DNA from: Isoetes taiwanensis
Taxonomy: Eukaryota; Streptophyta; Lycopodiopsida; Isoetales; Isoetaceae
DNA length: 64,000 bases
Direction: 5' to 3'
NCBI GenBank assembly: GCA_021234155.1
Contig: JAJEKV010000015.1
Coordinates: 652,852-716,851 of the forward strand
Shown: piece by piece, positions 20,156 through 31,563 of the stretch
How the letters are laid out: every line of letters starts with the position of its first letter
Position numbering within the stretch: position 1 is the first letter of the stretch
Program-made: the position numbers and the translations under genes
Notes under the pieces: model-generated
Seen by the model: the letters and a program-made list of their open reading frames with translations, nothing else
What the model was told of the DNA's origin: nothing
Database searches by the model: none

Positions 20156-20512
20156 TGTTAACCACCTAGTGGTTAACATTGTGCATGCACATGTTAGGTG
20201 CATGCACATGTTAGGTGTCAGTGGTGGCAGACTGACACTTGGCATGATTAGGTTAACATAAGTGTAGGGATTAGATTTAGTTAGATGTACGGCTCAGATT
20301 TGCGGTCTACACTATATTAGACCGGAGCCTCTTCAGATGTACTCAGGTTTTATCTCAAATTTGGAGAGCCTCATCAGCTCACGTTTCCTTCATTCTTTGT
20401 ACATTTTTCTCTGTCTTGTTCTTGTTTTGTGATCATGAGCATGGCAGCCTTGTAGCATTCGGCAGTCATGGACTGCTGCTGCAGGGTGTATGCCAAGAAC
20501 TCAAAACTAACA
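20156..20512 (+). repeat. 5' LTR of the small retrotransposon
   Basis: 357 bp, TG...CA. Its first 23 bp form a near-perfect palindrome (TGTTAACCAC, 3-nt spacer, GTGGTTAACA). Then come two direct copies of TGCATGCACATGTTAGG and an inverted GTGTCAGT / ACTGACAC. These structures suggest protein-binding or fold-back ends. Confidence 0.92.
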
Positions 20513-22766
20513 CTGGGCGCCAATTATGCGGGTTAAGCTCATGATCACTTGCTTCACCTTGCCGTTTTCTTTGTTGTTCTTCTTTGCTCTCATCATCATC
20601 AGTTCTTGAATACTTCTTGTACACTACTCTCAACCCTTCAATCCCTTTATTTGGCCCAACCAGTTGTTGAAATGGTCCGGCTGGAGGCCCCCTTGTCAAT
20701 CAATTCCTTAGCCCTTAGTTTATTCTGAAAATCGTTTTCAAAAACTCTGTTTTTTTCCTCGCCGCAGCAAGCACGCTTTTCTGATGGGGATTTCTGGAGT
20801 GGTGACAGCACTCCTCTCTGCAAGATCTTCCGAAAAATCAAAAGTTTGATCCTCTTTTCTATTCTCACTGCTGAAAAAATGTCAAAATATCATGCTCTTT
20901 TTTCATTACCCTCTGTTTTTCTCTTCAAAAATCGTGCTCTGGCACATCAAAAATATTCTCTTTCAGTTTATCTTTCGAGGGCCAAAGATGGCTAGCCCCC
21001 TTTGAGCCTATATCTTGAAGTTTAAGGTTTTTTTATTTTGAAGATAACAGCAGATTCAAGCAAATATGATGATGAATTATTCACAAGCTGTTACTTCGTT
21101 TTTACCTGCACAGAGCCCTCTGTTGCTGAAGCTCTGTCACGTTCAACAGCCCAGTTAAGGTGGATTCCCGCATAACTATCCTTTTGTACTCTGTTCTTTG
21201 GCAAAACATGTGAAGAGAAGGATTTCGGCCTAATATTCATCTTGAATTTTTAAGAGGGCCAGCATTTCTGCTAGCCCCCATCTATCTGCTCAAGCTCAGA
21301 AGGCTGCAACAAAGTCTTCCAGCACGCATCCGGTCCGTTTCTGGTTCATCTGCAAAACAAGCCAGTATTTTCATCAGTCCAGAAGCACAAACTCGTCAAG
21401 CATATACCGACTGCCGTAAAACTCTGTTTTCCAAGCCAGTATGCCCCAGGTTGGATTCTTTCAGGCTCCTTAATCTGCATTCTCTGCGAAAGAAGCAAAT
21501 ATTTTCATCAAGTTCCTTCGAGGCTTATCTATCTATTCATAGTTGAAGCAGTAATTTTTCCTCTGCATTATTCTATTCGGCAGCACCGATTTCTGCAAAC
21601 AAATCGCTCTGTTCAGTTCCTATTCACAGCAGCTCATATCTCGGCATCATCCTCCAAGATTAGTAACTTCCAGTTTTTGCCTTTGTTTGCATCTGTGTTA
21701 AGCAAGCAGCAGAAATTTCGCCTTCCAATCCGGTTGCCATTTCCAGCACACTCTCAAGTCGGCAGTACAGTGCATTTTTCGGCATCTGCAATCATTTGTA
21801 ACCTAGCACAGTTAGCAACAAGCACAGCAATCAGATTTGCACACTATAAGGCCAAGATACAACCGGAACCTGCAGGAAACGCAATCGAATCACCCTTCCC
21901 ATTGCTATCTGTTTGTTCCAAGCAGCATTTGCCTCTCAATCCGGTCGGCGATCGCACATCCAGCAACATCAGGACAAAATAACAATTCTTCCATGCTATT
22001 CCATCCGGATCCTGCCTTTTTATCACAAGAAATCCGCCCCTTTGGCCGCCATACCGGTTGCAATACCTCTGTTTCTTAAAGACGCCTATGTTTTCTTCAC
22101 GAGGCCTCACGCTAGGGTTTTTTCCAATGGCTATGATTTGGCCGCCTAAGATCTATGGCTCAGCTCACGCTATGCTTCACGCTAGGTCACGGCGTCGGCG
22201 CTTTGATGGCTTCCCCTGCAATTTTACCCACGCTCACTGTCCACGCCATGGGCACGATACTGGCTGATAACCTCCCACGGCCACGGCCACGGCCACGCTC
22301 TTCATGCTCCTTTGGTCCACGCTCATGCTTCTTTCTATGGCCCACGCCCACGCTACTATCAGAGGAGCCACGCTCATGCTCACGCACGGCCATACGCAAA
22401 AAAAAAAAAAAAAAAAAAAAAAAGGAGGGGCTGATCACGGGGTCTGCATTCTAGTGTTTATTCTTTATGGCCCCCATAGTCCTATTGTTTTGAAGTGGGA
22501 TTTTTTGTTATTGTTTGACTTACCCATGATATGAGGGTAAGTTATTATATCTTTTAGCCCACTTACTTATGGCCCATCAACATCGACATTATTTGGGACC
22601 TCAATTTCGACATCACGCGCTCACACTCATCTTTCGGCGACACAACAAACCATTACCAGTACCATCATTTTCACCCCTAAATTTTTGGCACCTTGTTGTA
22701 ATTGTCAGACTTGTCTTATAAAAGTCTATACATGTTTTTGTGCTAAAAACTTTTAGGGGGAGGCAG
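20513..22766. other. Non-coding internal region of the small retrotransposon
   Basis: Open frames reach only about 100 codons and show no gag, protease, RT or integrase motifs. From about 22100 to 22395 the sequence is packed with CACGCT motifs, followed by a 27-base A run. The last 16 bases before the 3' LTR are a purine-rich tract. Confidence 0.7.
22110..22424. repeat. CACGCT-rich tract ending in poly-A
   Basis: More than ten CACGCT/CACGGC motifs within 280 bp (for example CCACGCTCATGC near 22318 and 22370, and a run of CCACGG near 22277), followed directly by about 27 A (22397-22423). The poly-A end suggests a captured retrotranscript or SINE-like insertion, but no target duplication was found. 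Confidence 0.5.
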
Positions 22767-23019
22767 TGTTAACCACCTAGTGGTTAACATTGTGCATGCA
22801 CATGTTAGGTGCATGCACATGTTAGGTGTCAGTGGTGGCAGACTGACACTTGGCATGATTAGGTTAACATAAGTGTAGGGATTAGATTTAGTTAGATGTA
22901 CGGCTCAGATTTGCGGTCTACACTATATTAGACCGGAGCCTCTTCAGATGTACTCAGGTTTTATCTCAAATTTGGAGAGCCTCATCAGCTCACGTTTCCT
23001 TCATTCTTTGTACATTTTT
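22767..23019 (+). repeat. 3' LTR of the small retrotransposon, first part
   Basis: Matches LTR bases 1-253 up to TACATTTTT, where the large retrotransposon begins. The remaining 109 bp (including the repeated TTTTT) resume at 34581. Confidence 0.92.
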
Positions 23020-23282
23020 TGTGACGTTCCAGCACAGTATACGGTCCCAGGACGTATACTGTACTGTCTCGTCACGCGTACACGCCACTCCAACTGACGT
23101 GTACGCCGACGTGTAGCCAGGTGAGTAGCCCTAGGGGGCAACTTGCTAGGTATGTGCATTTCTTATTAATGTGCACATGCACATTTATTAAGGTGCACAC
23201 ATTTCCATGTGGGCACATTTAGGTGCACACATTTCCATGTAGGCACAATTGGCCACCTAGCCATTAAAGGCAAGTGGGCCCA

Positions 23283-23321
23283 TTTCCAATTATCCCACAT
23301 GCCTAAAGGGATAATTGGAAA
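23283..23321. promoter_or_regulatory. Perfect 14-bp hairpin upstream of the LTR TATA box
   Basis: TTTCCAATTATCCC (23283-23296) and GGGATAATTGGAAA (23308-23321) are exact inverse complements with an 11-nt loop. The hairpin lies 21 bp upstream of TATTTAAG. It is unchanged in the other LTR copies (33083-33121 and 53085-53123), which suggests a conserved dyad for a regulator, or simply recent copying. Confidence 0.7.
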
Positions 23322-23342
23322 CCCTAAGCCCCAACCCTTGCC

Positions 23343-23350
23343 TATTTAAG
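23343..23350 (+). promoter_or_regulatory. LTR TATA-like box
   Basis: TATTTAAG in the LTR, about 320 bp from its start, would set the R region start near 23375. The same box is at 33143-33150 in the 3' LTR. Confidence 0.5.
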
Positions 23351-24621
23351 TAGGAGAACCCTAACTTGCCCATTTTCGTTCCTAGGGTTTTAGAGCTCTG
23401 TTTTGGCTGCTCTAGGAGTCAAAACCGCCTCCCAGACTCCGTCTGAGAGAATGGCACCATTAGTTTCCCTTGATTCGAGCAGTTCAGTAGGATGGTCGAA
23501 CTCAGGTCAGGAGGAGCAACTCATGGATCAGGTATGTAGTCGATTTAATGGTCTAAACCATTTTCCGGTCATTGTATCGATGAGGTTTAGCCTATTAAAT
23601 CGCCTTTAGCAGCTATCTAGATCTCTAGATGAGTAGATACCAGACTCTAACTAAAGAACCTAACTCTATGATATAGATTAGATCTATGTTCTTTAGTTCT
23701 TCTGTGATGTATATGGATGATGTATCTCTGTGAACTCCTTGTATTGGGAAGGGGGTAGAGACTTCAAGCTTGGTAGTAGATGCTCCTACATTAGCCTCTC
23801 TAGCACACCATAGATTCGCCTTATGTACAAGAACCACACACCTGGTTGTGGGTGAACGGGCGGGATCGGCTAAGAAGGAGGTTCATGTCCCGACTCTTGA
23901 ACAATCCCTCCGGTGTGTAAGGCCTACCGGGGATCATTGTGACTAGGCCTAATGGCTTACCACCGAGTCGCGGGTAAGGCATGGGCTCGACACCGTGAAG
24001 TGGTGTACACTTTCCGGTGGGTTCACGAATACGGCGGTGGCCTCTAGTCACCTTAAGGTCGGATGTAGATCTCTCGGAGGGAGTGATCCCTACCGCCCCA
24101 TCGGGCGGGATGATGACCCCGGGAGTAGCCCTTTGGCTATGCATCCGGCGGGCTCTGATCGGTCCCGACACTTTTCAGCCTACTCGCAAAGTGTGCACGG
24201 GAGGGGCGGATGGAGTGGACAACCCTATGCCATGTTCTTATGCCCGGCCAAATCCATTGCCATGAATTACATGCGCAATGAACTCGGAGACCCAAGCCGT
24301 CGCCATCCCTTTGAGTCCCGAGCCTTGGGTAGGATTCCCTATGTGATGTGCTGATCTTTGTCTATGCAGATATGTGGAGGACCATCCTTCGTGATGGTCA
24401 TATGATGTTGATGTATGTATTACTGACATGTATGTTTACGCTTCCACAGCTAGGTAGGCCCTGAGGGAGACAGGGTAAAGGACCCCTTCATTCTTCCCAC
24501 TGGAACTCTTCAAGGTTGCAGTGATACGTGGAGGGCCCTATATTAGCATGGAGCTGGTATGGGGGATGAACTCCTGTTTGTATACGGTGAGTGCACCGTA
24601 TATGAGTAGGGGACGTCACAG

Positions 24622-24633
24622 TGGTATCAGAGC
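24622..24633 (+). other. Primer binding site, initiator tRNA-Met type
   Basis: TGGTATCAGAGC one base after the 5' LTR is complementary to the 3' end of plant initiator tRNA-Met, the usual primer for minus-strand DNA synthesis in many plant LTR retrotransposons. Confidence 0.9.
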
Positions 24634-24767
24634 AATGTTCTTGGAGACCAAGAGCAAAGCACTTGCCATGCTCCCAGTAGTACTAACTTGATAGGATCCT
24701 TAAACCTCGAAAAGGGGAACTTAATAAGACTAAAAAGAATGAGCCAAACATTTGCCAGGTAAGGTGG

Positions 24768-24873
24768 TTTCACAGCTCGCGCCTGTTTGAAGAACTAAAC
24801 TCCAGTTTTGAAGCGCTCGCGCCTGGTTGAAAAGTCATAAAATTTTAAAAAGTAACTTGGTAAGCTGTGAGAC
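24768..24873. repeat. Leader hairpin, diverged first copy
   Basis: TTTCACAGCTCGCGCC and a right arm AGCTGTGAGAC flank two copies of CTCGCGCCTG. It looks like an interrupted form of the 67-nt hairpins at 25623 and 25837. The segment also contains a tandem copy of GTCATAAAATTTTAAAAAGT. Confidence 0.55.
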
Positions 24874-25228
24874 ATTGATCTCAAACAGCTTGAAAAGTCA
24901 TAAAATTTTAAAAAGTAACTTGGTAATTCGAATTTCAGCCTAGGAATTAGCTAGATTAGTCTAGTTTTCCAATCTATTTGAACCTCATCTTAAAAGGATT
25001 CTCGCGGTAGCGAAAATTGAACCTCCCACCCACAGGGTTGAACCCCCTCAAACCCCCCCGTGCCAACCACTGAGGGCGGGCATCGTTTGTGTTTAAATTA
25101 TAATTCTTAATTAGATTTAAGCTTTAATAATGTTAGATAATATTAATGGCTAAGCCTTAGACTTAGAACCAAGACCCTTAAGCTAGATAGAGACAGCATC
25201 TTGATAGACACCAGGGACTCCGATCGAC

Positions 25229-25444
25229 ATGATGCGCACCAAACAGACCGCTCGACTTTCTCGACAAGGCGAAACAGCCAGAGGCCAAGGAGGCCGAAGG
25301 AAACAAGAAGAGGAGAGGACAGAACGAGAGCGGGAGGCCAAGGCTCAAGAAGCAGCAGAGCAGAAGCTGGTCCAACATTTTGAAGACTCAACAGCCTGCA
25401 CTGTTCATGCGAAGCGAGTAAACCTCATGAGGGAAGGCATGTAA
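25229..25444 (+). CDS. Basic ORF with histone H3 tail-like start, 71 aa, gag position
   Basis: First substantial frame after the primer site. It starts MMRTKQTARLSRQGETAR. RTKQTAR equals residues 2-8 of the histone H3 tail, followed by LSR instead of KST. The rest is strongly charged (RRKQEEERTEREREAKAQEA) and probably helical, ending LMREGM. Position and charge fit a gag N terminus. No zinc knuckle or capsid domain follows. In unit B the same DNA (45230-45451) is altered at CAG sites, losing QTAR. The heptapeptide match could be chance, but in this position a chromatin-reader mimic is worth testing. Confidence 0.45.
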   Translation: MMRTKQTARLSRQGETARGQGGRRKQEEERTEREREAKAQEAAEQKLVQHFEDSTACTVHAKRVNLMREGM

Positions 25445-25622
25445 TTAGCTAGTTTAATTAAGGGAGATCCCCAGTAGATATGTTGTAAATAATCAATAAT
25501 TTTGTTAATACATGATAATTTTGAGTAGTTTATGTGTCAAATCTTGCTTAATTAGGACGAGTTAGCAAGTAGTAGTTTTTATTTTAGTAAAATAGGATAC
25601 TCTCAAGACCAAAAAGTGTGAT

Positions 25623-25689
25623 GTCTCACAGCTCGCGCCTTGTCAAGAAACTAAAGTTTAGTTTTTGAACGAGGCGCAACCTGTGAGAC
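25623..25689. repeat. Leader hairpin, 67 nt, copy 2
   Basis: Outer arms GTCTCACAG / CTGTGAGAC are perfect. Inside, GCGCC / GGCGC and CTAAAGTTTAG-type arms continue the pairing to a tiny loop. The same fold recurs at 25837-25903 with base changes. Confidence 0.8.
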
Positions 25690-25836
25690 CTTCATACCTA
25701 GACCATGTCCAAACTAGACCAAAACACCTCCAAATTGACCAAGTAAGGGGTCCATTCTGCCTAACTCGATGAGACTAGCATGATTTGACCCTTAGATCAC
25801 CCAAATTGGACAAGTTTAACCCAATTTACAGCCAAT

Positions 25837-25903
25837 GTCTCACAGCTCGCGCCTGGTCAAAGAACTAAACTTTAGTTTTTGAGCAGGGCGCAACCTGTGA
25901 GAC
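25837..25903. repeat. Leader hairpin, 67 nt, copy 3
   Basis: GTCTCACAGCTCGCGCC pairs with GGGCGCAACCTGTGAGAC, and AACTAAACT with AGTTTTT. Spacing to copy 2 is about 214 bp. Copies exist in unit B at 45630-45696 (right arm damaged) and 45844-45910 (intact). Confidence 0.8.
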
Positions 25904-26599
25904 CTCCAAACTTTGAACCTCCATAACTTGAGCTACAGAGCTCCAAATCGCCTGAAATTTGTTGCAATAGGACCGTTAGACAGCCTAGAATCCATTTATG
26001 ACCTCAAATTAGGCTAGAAATGTCAAACCCTAGCTCAAAATGACCAAAATTGCCCAAACCCTTGAATTGTTTTTCCAAACTATAGTTTGTTTGTAGATAG
26101 AAGCATACCCCAAAGAGGCTTCAAGTAGTATTGCTCGGCTCAAGCTGATACCTTACTCCTAGATAGAAGTGCCCAAGAACACCCCTTTGTTATAGTCATC
26201 TAGACCTCAGCATAGCAACCCAAGTCCAACTGTCGGTACATCACCTCTGCTCATGCCAAAGGCATAAACCTTGACCTAATTCTGTGTCCTAATAGAGTTT
26301 GACTTATAGAGCCGCCACATTAACACTCCCTATTGCCAGGGTACCTAGAAAGGAGCTAGAGTCTAGAGCTGCCCAAGCCGCTCCATGTGTAGAGATTGGA
26401 CTCCCCCAAACCAACTTTGTTAGGACCTTAGGGTATGCCTCAAACATCATGGAGGTCTTGCAAAACAACCCTCATTTCATGCCATACCACACGTCCTAAT
26501 ATCCAAAGACTTGTAGATTATAGATATGTCTCCAATAAATTTGCGCCGAGCCACCTTGCTTGCTTATAGAGCCCGAATGTTGTAGGAGAGCCCTTCAAG

Positions 26600-27830
26600 T
26601 AGACCTTAGACTCTAGGAAATACTGGCGTTGCTTTTGAAGTCGGGGCCGAGCCACGGTAAGAGCTTGAGGCGCAACTCCTTGAAGACATCAAGGTCCCAA
26701 ACGATGTACGTATTGCATAAGGAGAGGAAACCGAAAAGGCGGGACCCAAGAGAGGGAAGTACAACGACAAACACCTCAACCGACAAACGAGTAGAACAGA
26801 CACCACCGCCTATCATCAATCTTCATCAAATGGGAAGAATAATTGGTAACCAACAAATCAAGAATTTTCTAGATGTCAACCTACCGGCTACCACGTCCAC
26901 GAGCTCACATCAGGAAGAGGATCTCGACGCCTTCACCAACTCGAGCCCACGAGTTTCAAATGGAAGAATGCAAGGCAGCAAAATACAGGTGCAGGAACAC
27001 GTTAAACATCGATGCCGCGTTAGCATCACGAGCTAGGGCCAGAGGGCATAACCTTCCGTCGAGGAGAGAAGTCATGGCGACACAGGAGCGTATAGGAACC
27101 GGAGAGAAGACCACCTCGACCTTGCAACCCAGCAGCTCAAGCGAATGTCAGGCAACGCCAACAAAAGGAGCGACCAAGCTAGGCAACAACAAAGCACCTA
27201 AGGCTAATCAGGACAAGCTTCCAGCTCCCTTGCACCAGCAGGAGAACTTTCATCGGTTCCAAAAAGTAGGAGACCATGAGGGGGAGGAGACGCATATCAG
27301 GGAACATCTCCGACTCGAAGGCCTATATCAGCACTAGGGGCAAGATCAAGGAGGAGAATATTCCGCTCAAACAGGAATTCCAGACCCAGGAACACCTAGA
27401 AACCAAAGGAAGGACGAGCTTATTACGTCAGCCAAGGAGTGCGAGACTCGAATGGATAGGACCCAAGGGACGGAGGAGACCCTAGCCCGGCAGGTACAAA
27501 TCACGCAAAAGGCGACCCGAGGAAGGAGCCATGGTAAGGGCAATGGAGAAGACCACACTTCCAGGCACAGGAGACGCACCTCAGAATGAAGCAAAGCCCA
27601 AGCAACAGGAGTCGCACTCAGAAATTCAACCTGCGGAGGAATGCCAATGCCTGCCTACCGACCACGATCTTAGAGCTTCGAAGATATTCAAGAATGCCCA
27701 ACTGCAACAGCTAGGTGATCTTACTCAAGCGATCAACGGCACCGCACATCGGCAACCCTGCAACGAAACACTGCATGTAGGGATGTTGAGCGGTCACCGC
27801 ATTCCTCACGACGAATATACACATTAAGGA
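26600..27830 (+). other. Cluster of overlapping basic frames in the retrotransposon
   Basis: Plus-strand frames of 69-154 codons overlap (26629-27036, 26873-27337, 27276-27485, 27531-27827). In unit B the last two fuse into one 182-codon frame (47283-47831) beginning MRGRRRISGNISDSKAY. They are rich in K, R, Q, S and T and look like decayed gag-like coding sequence. I see no CCHC knuckle and no pol motif. The frame difference between units is caused by small indels near 27480-27530. Confidence 0.4.
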
Positions 27831-27835
27831 GGAGC

Positions 27836-30800
27836 ATCTTTCTCAAGGGATCACATCGACGAACACTCTTACGCCTGGCCCAGCGCGGACGAGCTCGGAT
27901 CAGACATGAAGCTCAACAATAGTAGCAGCATCTCAAAGGAATCCTGGAGTCAACCAGAACAAAGAAGATGCAGCAAAACCAAAGGATCAAACGCGATAGG
28001 AGGAGGGGAAACCCTAAAGGAGTATAAACATTTAAGTAGATCTTCGTAGTTGTTTTGGAAAAGTGGATGAATTAAAATCCCAATGTAAATGTGTATATGT
28101 CTATTGTATATCTCGGGTGCTCACAGATATAGTGGAGAAACATGAGTTTAAAGTCATGTTTTACGGATTTAGCGCTTAGATCGAAGCTCCTTGATTCGAC
28201 TACCAAAAAGAGGAAGCAAGGAAGCACAACTATAGCCCAAGATCAAAATGGAAGAGCAAGTACGAGGGAGAAACGACCCGAGCCCAAGCAAACCTTCGAC
28301 TCCAAACACTTCGAGAAGTGCCCTCAAATAGAACATCGCTTTCGTCCACCCGGTTAATCGAATAAGAGACAACACTTTGGTCATGTCAAGAACATCAGTT
28401 GCACGGGGACATCGTCGACGCGCAACACACTACATCTTGTGGCAGCAAGAACACTTGACGAACTTATGACACGAGTGGCCTCAACAATAGAAGGAGGAAC
28501 GCCCGACATCAATGAGCCAACTAAGAAGGCAACATCTCGACAACCATAATTCCACCTTGTGGTAATATAGGGTGATGCGCTATGACACGTGTATTAGATG
28601 GAGATGCACTTACGAAAGGCACTGCGATGAGGAGATATGCCTTCAAGAACTAGGTGATGGCTTCGTCAGGTACTCCTACCAGTAATTAGAAGAGAAGAAG
28701 CCGATCATATCTCCGACATGTGGCACGTCAAACGCCCAAGGTAGAAGCATTCGACACCTTAACGACAAGGATAGCAACTAAAGCACCTTCGGCAAAAAGA
28801 GAGTTCAAGATAATAGCCAGGCTATTCAACGACAAGAGCATATCTAAGGCAGGTACTTCTTCAACTCAAGGGTCAAGCTGCGCAGATATAAGGATCCATC
28901 ATCCCGACAACATCGCCAGCAGGGAGAAGAGCCATGAAGCTTTACTTGCCAGAGAGGCCGACATGCATAGAGAGACAAAGGTCAGGAACTGAAAGCTGGA
29001 GAAGTGCTAGCAACCGACTTCTTCCACGAGCTCCCTAGAGGCAACAGGAGAATCAAAAGTGACGAGCACAATCAAAGTCACCGGAGGGTACCTCAAGACA
29101 AGAAGACGGCATAGCACTGCGCAACGTGACAACATCCAAGCCATGTGATCGAGGGGATCAAACAAGGAAGATTGGAAGCTCGATGGAGAAGCAATTAGGT
29201 GAGACGAGTCGATGATGCATGCAACTTGGTGAACCCAAGGATGGACGATTCAAAGAATAACAGCAGAAGAGAACAACTCCAGAGGAGTATAGCCAAAGGA
29301 ATTGCGAACAGCCTCAAGAGACGCCTCCAAATAGCTTCAAGTATCATATAAAGGGGGGAAAAATTACCGCCCGAGAACAGGATCAAGAAGCAGACTGAAA
29401 TGTCGAAGCATCAACGACAAGCACACCTTTAGTTGGAATGTGATGCAAAGCATGTTGTGCCATAGCCGACAAACATCGGAGGGCCCAAGCATATCAACAA
29501 GTTACCCCGGAGTATGAGCTGACGTACAAATAGAAGGATATAGATCATCAACACCATTGCACCGGGAAGAACACTGATGACATTGCCAAGGAGTAGGTGT
29601 GCAACTTGAAGGGAGGCACAAGGGAGACCTAATAGCTCTAGTAGTAATTGTAACTATGTAAGCTATATGTTTTGCATGTATAGTTCCCTTGTTATTCCTT
29701 CCCTCCCATAGCGTAACAGATCAAAGGAAGAGATGTCATGCAAGTTGCAGGGGTGAAGCAATCAACATCGTCAACACTCTTCGGGCAACACGATAACGAC
29801 AAGAGGACTCGACGTATGAGACATCGATGGAGTCGAAGACATCGACAGAGTCATCCTTTAGCTGCCAAGACAAAGAGTCAAGATGAAAGATCTTTTTCAA
29901 CGGCGCCACCTTCAGGCTTTTGAAAAGCGGCATGGAAGATTCAAGTGATCAACTACACCATCAGGCCACCAGCAATGAGAGCCTTCTAACGAACAAAGTC
30001 AACCTCTACATCAAAGAGGAGCCACCGTCAAGGAGACTGAAGTATCGAGCGACTCGGAAGAACGTTACCTTGCTATTTCAAGCAGGCAACAAGTGGATGA
30101 GCTTCTAGCAAGCTCAAGCAGCTAAGGCCATGGAGCCTAGTAGGTTAAATGTATGGACGGTAAGATCCATATTAGGATTAGAAGGCATTTCCAGATATTC
30201 TGGCTAAAAGGATTGCCCCAATATTGAGCTAAGCGTCAAGGATTGGGAAGGAAATGCATAGGAGTAACTATAATTATACACGATTGTTAACAGACATCCA
30301 ACGTATTGAAACCACTTGGTGAGATTGATCTCCTCGCTAAGAAGGAATCATTACTAGGATAATTGTTAACCATGTATAAATCTAGTACCTCCAAAGAATA
30401 ATCCAACCGAAAGAAAAGAAGTAATCTAACAAGTCCGGCCAACTTGTTACGATGACATCAATTCGATTGGTAGGAATATTCCAAGAGCTAAATAACTAAG
30501 AAAGGGGGAATCTCTAGAATATAAAAGAATAATACATGCAAGGTACATCTAAAATAAGAATTATAGTAATCAAATAGTCTTTTGAGACAAAAGGAATTGT
30601 CATGATGACAAAACCTTGTGGTTTAGAATCGTTCTAGCTAAGTAGGTAACCCATAGCTATATTGAAATAAATGATAACATAATATGTGCATCCATCTTAG
30701 ATGGTTATATATGCTAGCTAAGGCTAGTAAGAAGCATATAACCTCTTAAGGGGAGAGAATAGATATGACGTGTGTACAACGTCATTGAAGGGGTGCAGGA

Positions 30801-31563
30801 CCATTTTCTTTTTGAAGAAACTGGGAGGGCTCAATCTTATGATTGAACGTACTTGCATCGAATTGACTGCCCGTAGAATAGAGTTCACTCCGGCAATGGC
30901 CGAAGCGAATAGAGCGCAAGATAGATAGATAGATAGCTCAGGAGGTCTTCAACGTGCGAGACTGACGTAATAGCTAACTACACCAATAAAGTGGAGCAAA
31001 AGTATGGGAGCAATGCAACGACCAAGTCATCTCCAAAATTACTCGACGCCGGCTCAATGGGTGGATGCGGCCTAACCTTAGGTAAGGTGTACGCATGCAT
31101 TATAAGCTTTAATGTGTCTTATAGATAAGTTAAATATAGATCCTAATAATTGCATGGAATTACTGTACGTATATGTATCATACGGAAATAAGTTAAATAA
31201 CAACGATAATGTGAGGTAGCATGTTAATTAATCCTTCGCAAGGATGCAATTCCTTCCAAGGATAGCCATATGACCTTGGGGTCCTTATAAATATAGATAG
31301 AAAATAGAATTCAAATATACTTAAGTGCATCTTAAGGATATACTTCCAAGGGTAATGCAGGACCCAAGGAAGAGAATAAGAAGCACATCTAATTCTTGTG
31401 TATGATAATTAAAACCTTGTCTATGTAACAATAGGTCTAAATCAGGGTTATTGTTCAAATAATCGCGGTCTAAAAGTCGTTAAATATTGCAAAGCTTAGA
31501 GTAAATATAATTGTTCTATCGGAAGTAATGTATCCGATACTATGATAATGTTAATTCATAAAT
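27836..31563. other. Non-coding interior of the large retrotransposon
   Basis: Frames are 60-90 codons at most, with no recognisable retroviral-type motif on either strand. A (GATA)n tract lies near 30921-30940. Base composition falls from balanced to AT-rich after about 30100. Confidence 0.6.

Larger units (their letters stand above)
15481..20508. repeat. Tandem duplication 1, second copy (~5.03 kb)
   Basis: Repeats 10449-15480 with an offset of 5026-5032 bp. Difference patches are dense in the repeat array (16155-17183) and in parts of the LINE, and sparse elsewhere. They sit mostly on CAG, CTG and CCNGG sites. Its end merges with the 5' LTR of the small retrotransposon. Confidence 0.95.
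23020..24620 (+). repeat. 5' LTR of the large retrotransposon
   Basis: 1601 bp, TGTGACG...CGTCACA. Ordered features: inverted repeats CAGTATACG / CGTATACTG (23035-23061) and GCGTACACG / CGTGTACGC (23076-23106), two direct copies of AGGTGCACACATTTCCATGT (about 23190-23250), a perfect 14-bp hairpin (23283-23321), and a TATA-like box (23343-23350). Near the 3' part, GACCATC / GATGGTC can form another small stem. Confidence 0.92.

Noticed and set aside
22155-22454. 99-codon plus frame through the poly-A (polylysine end)
   Set aside because: Low-complexity reading of CACGCT repeats and an A run.
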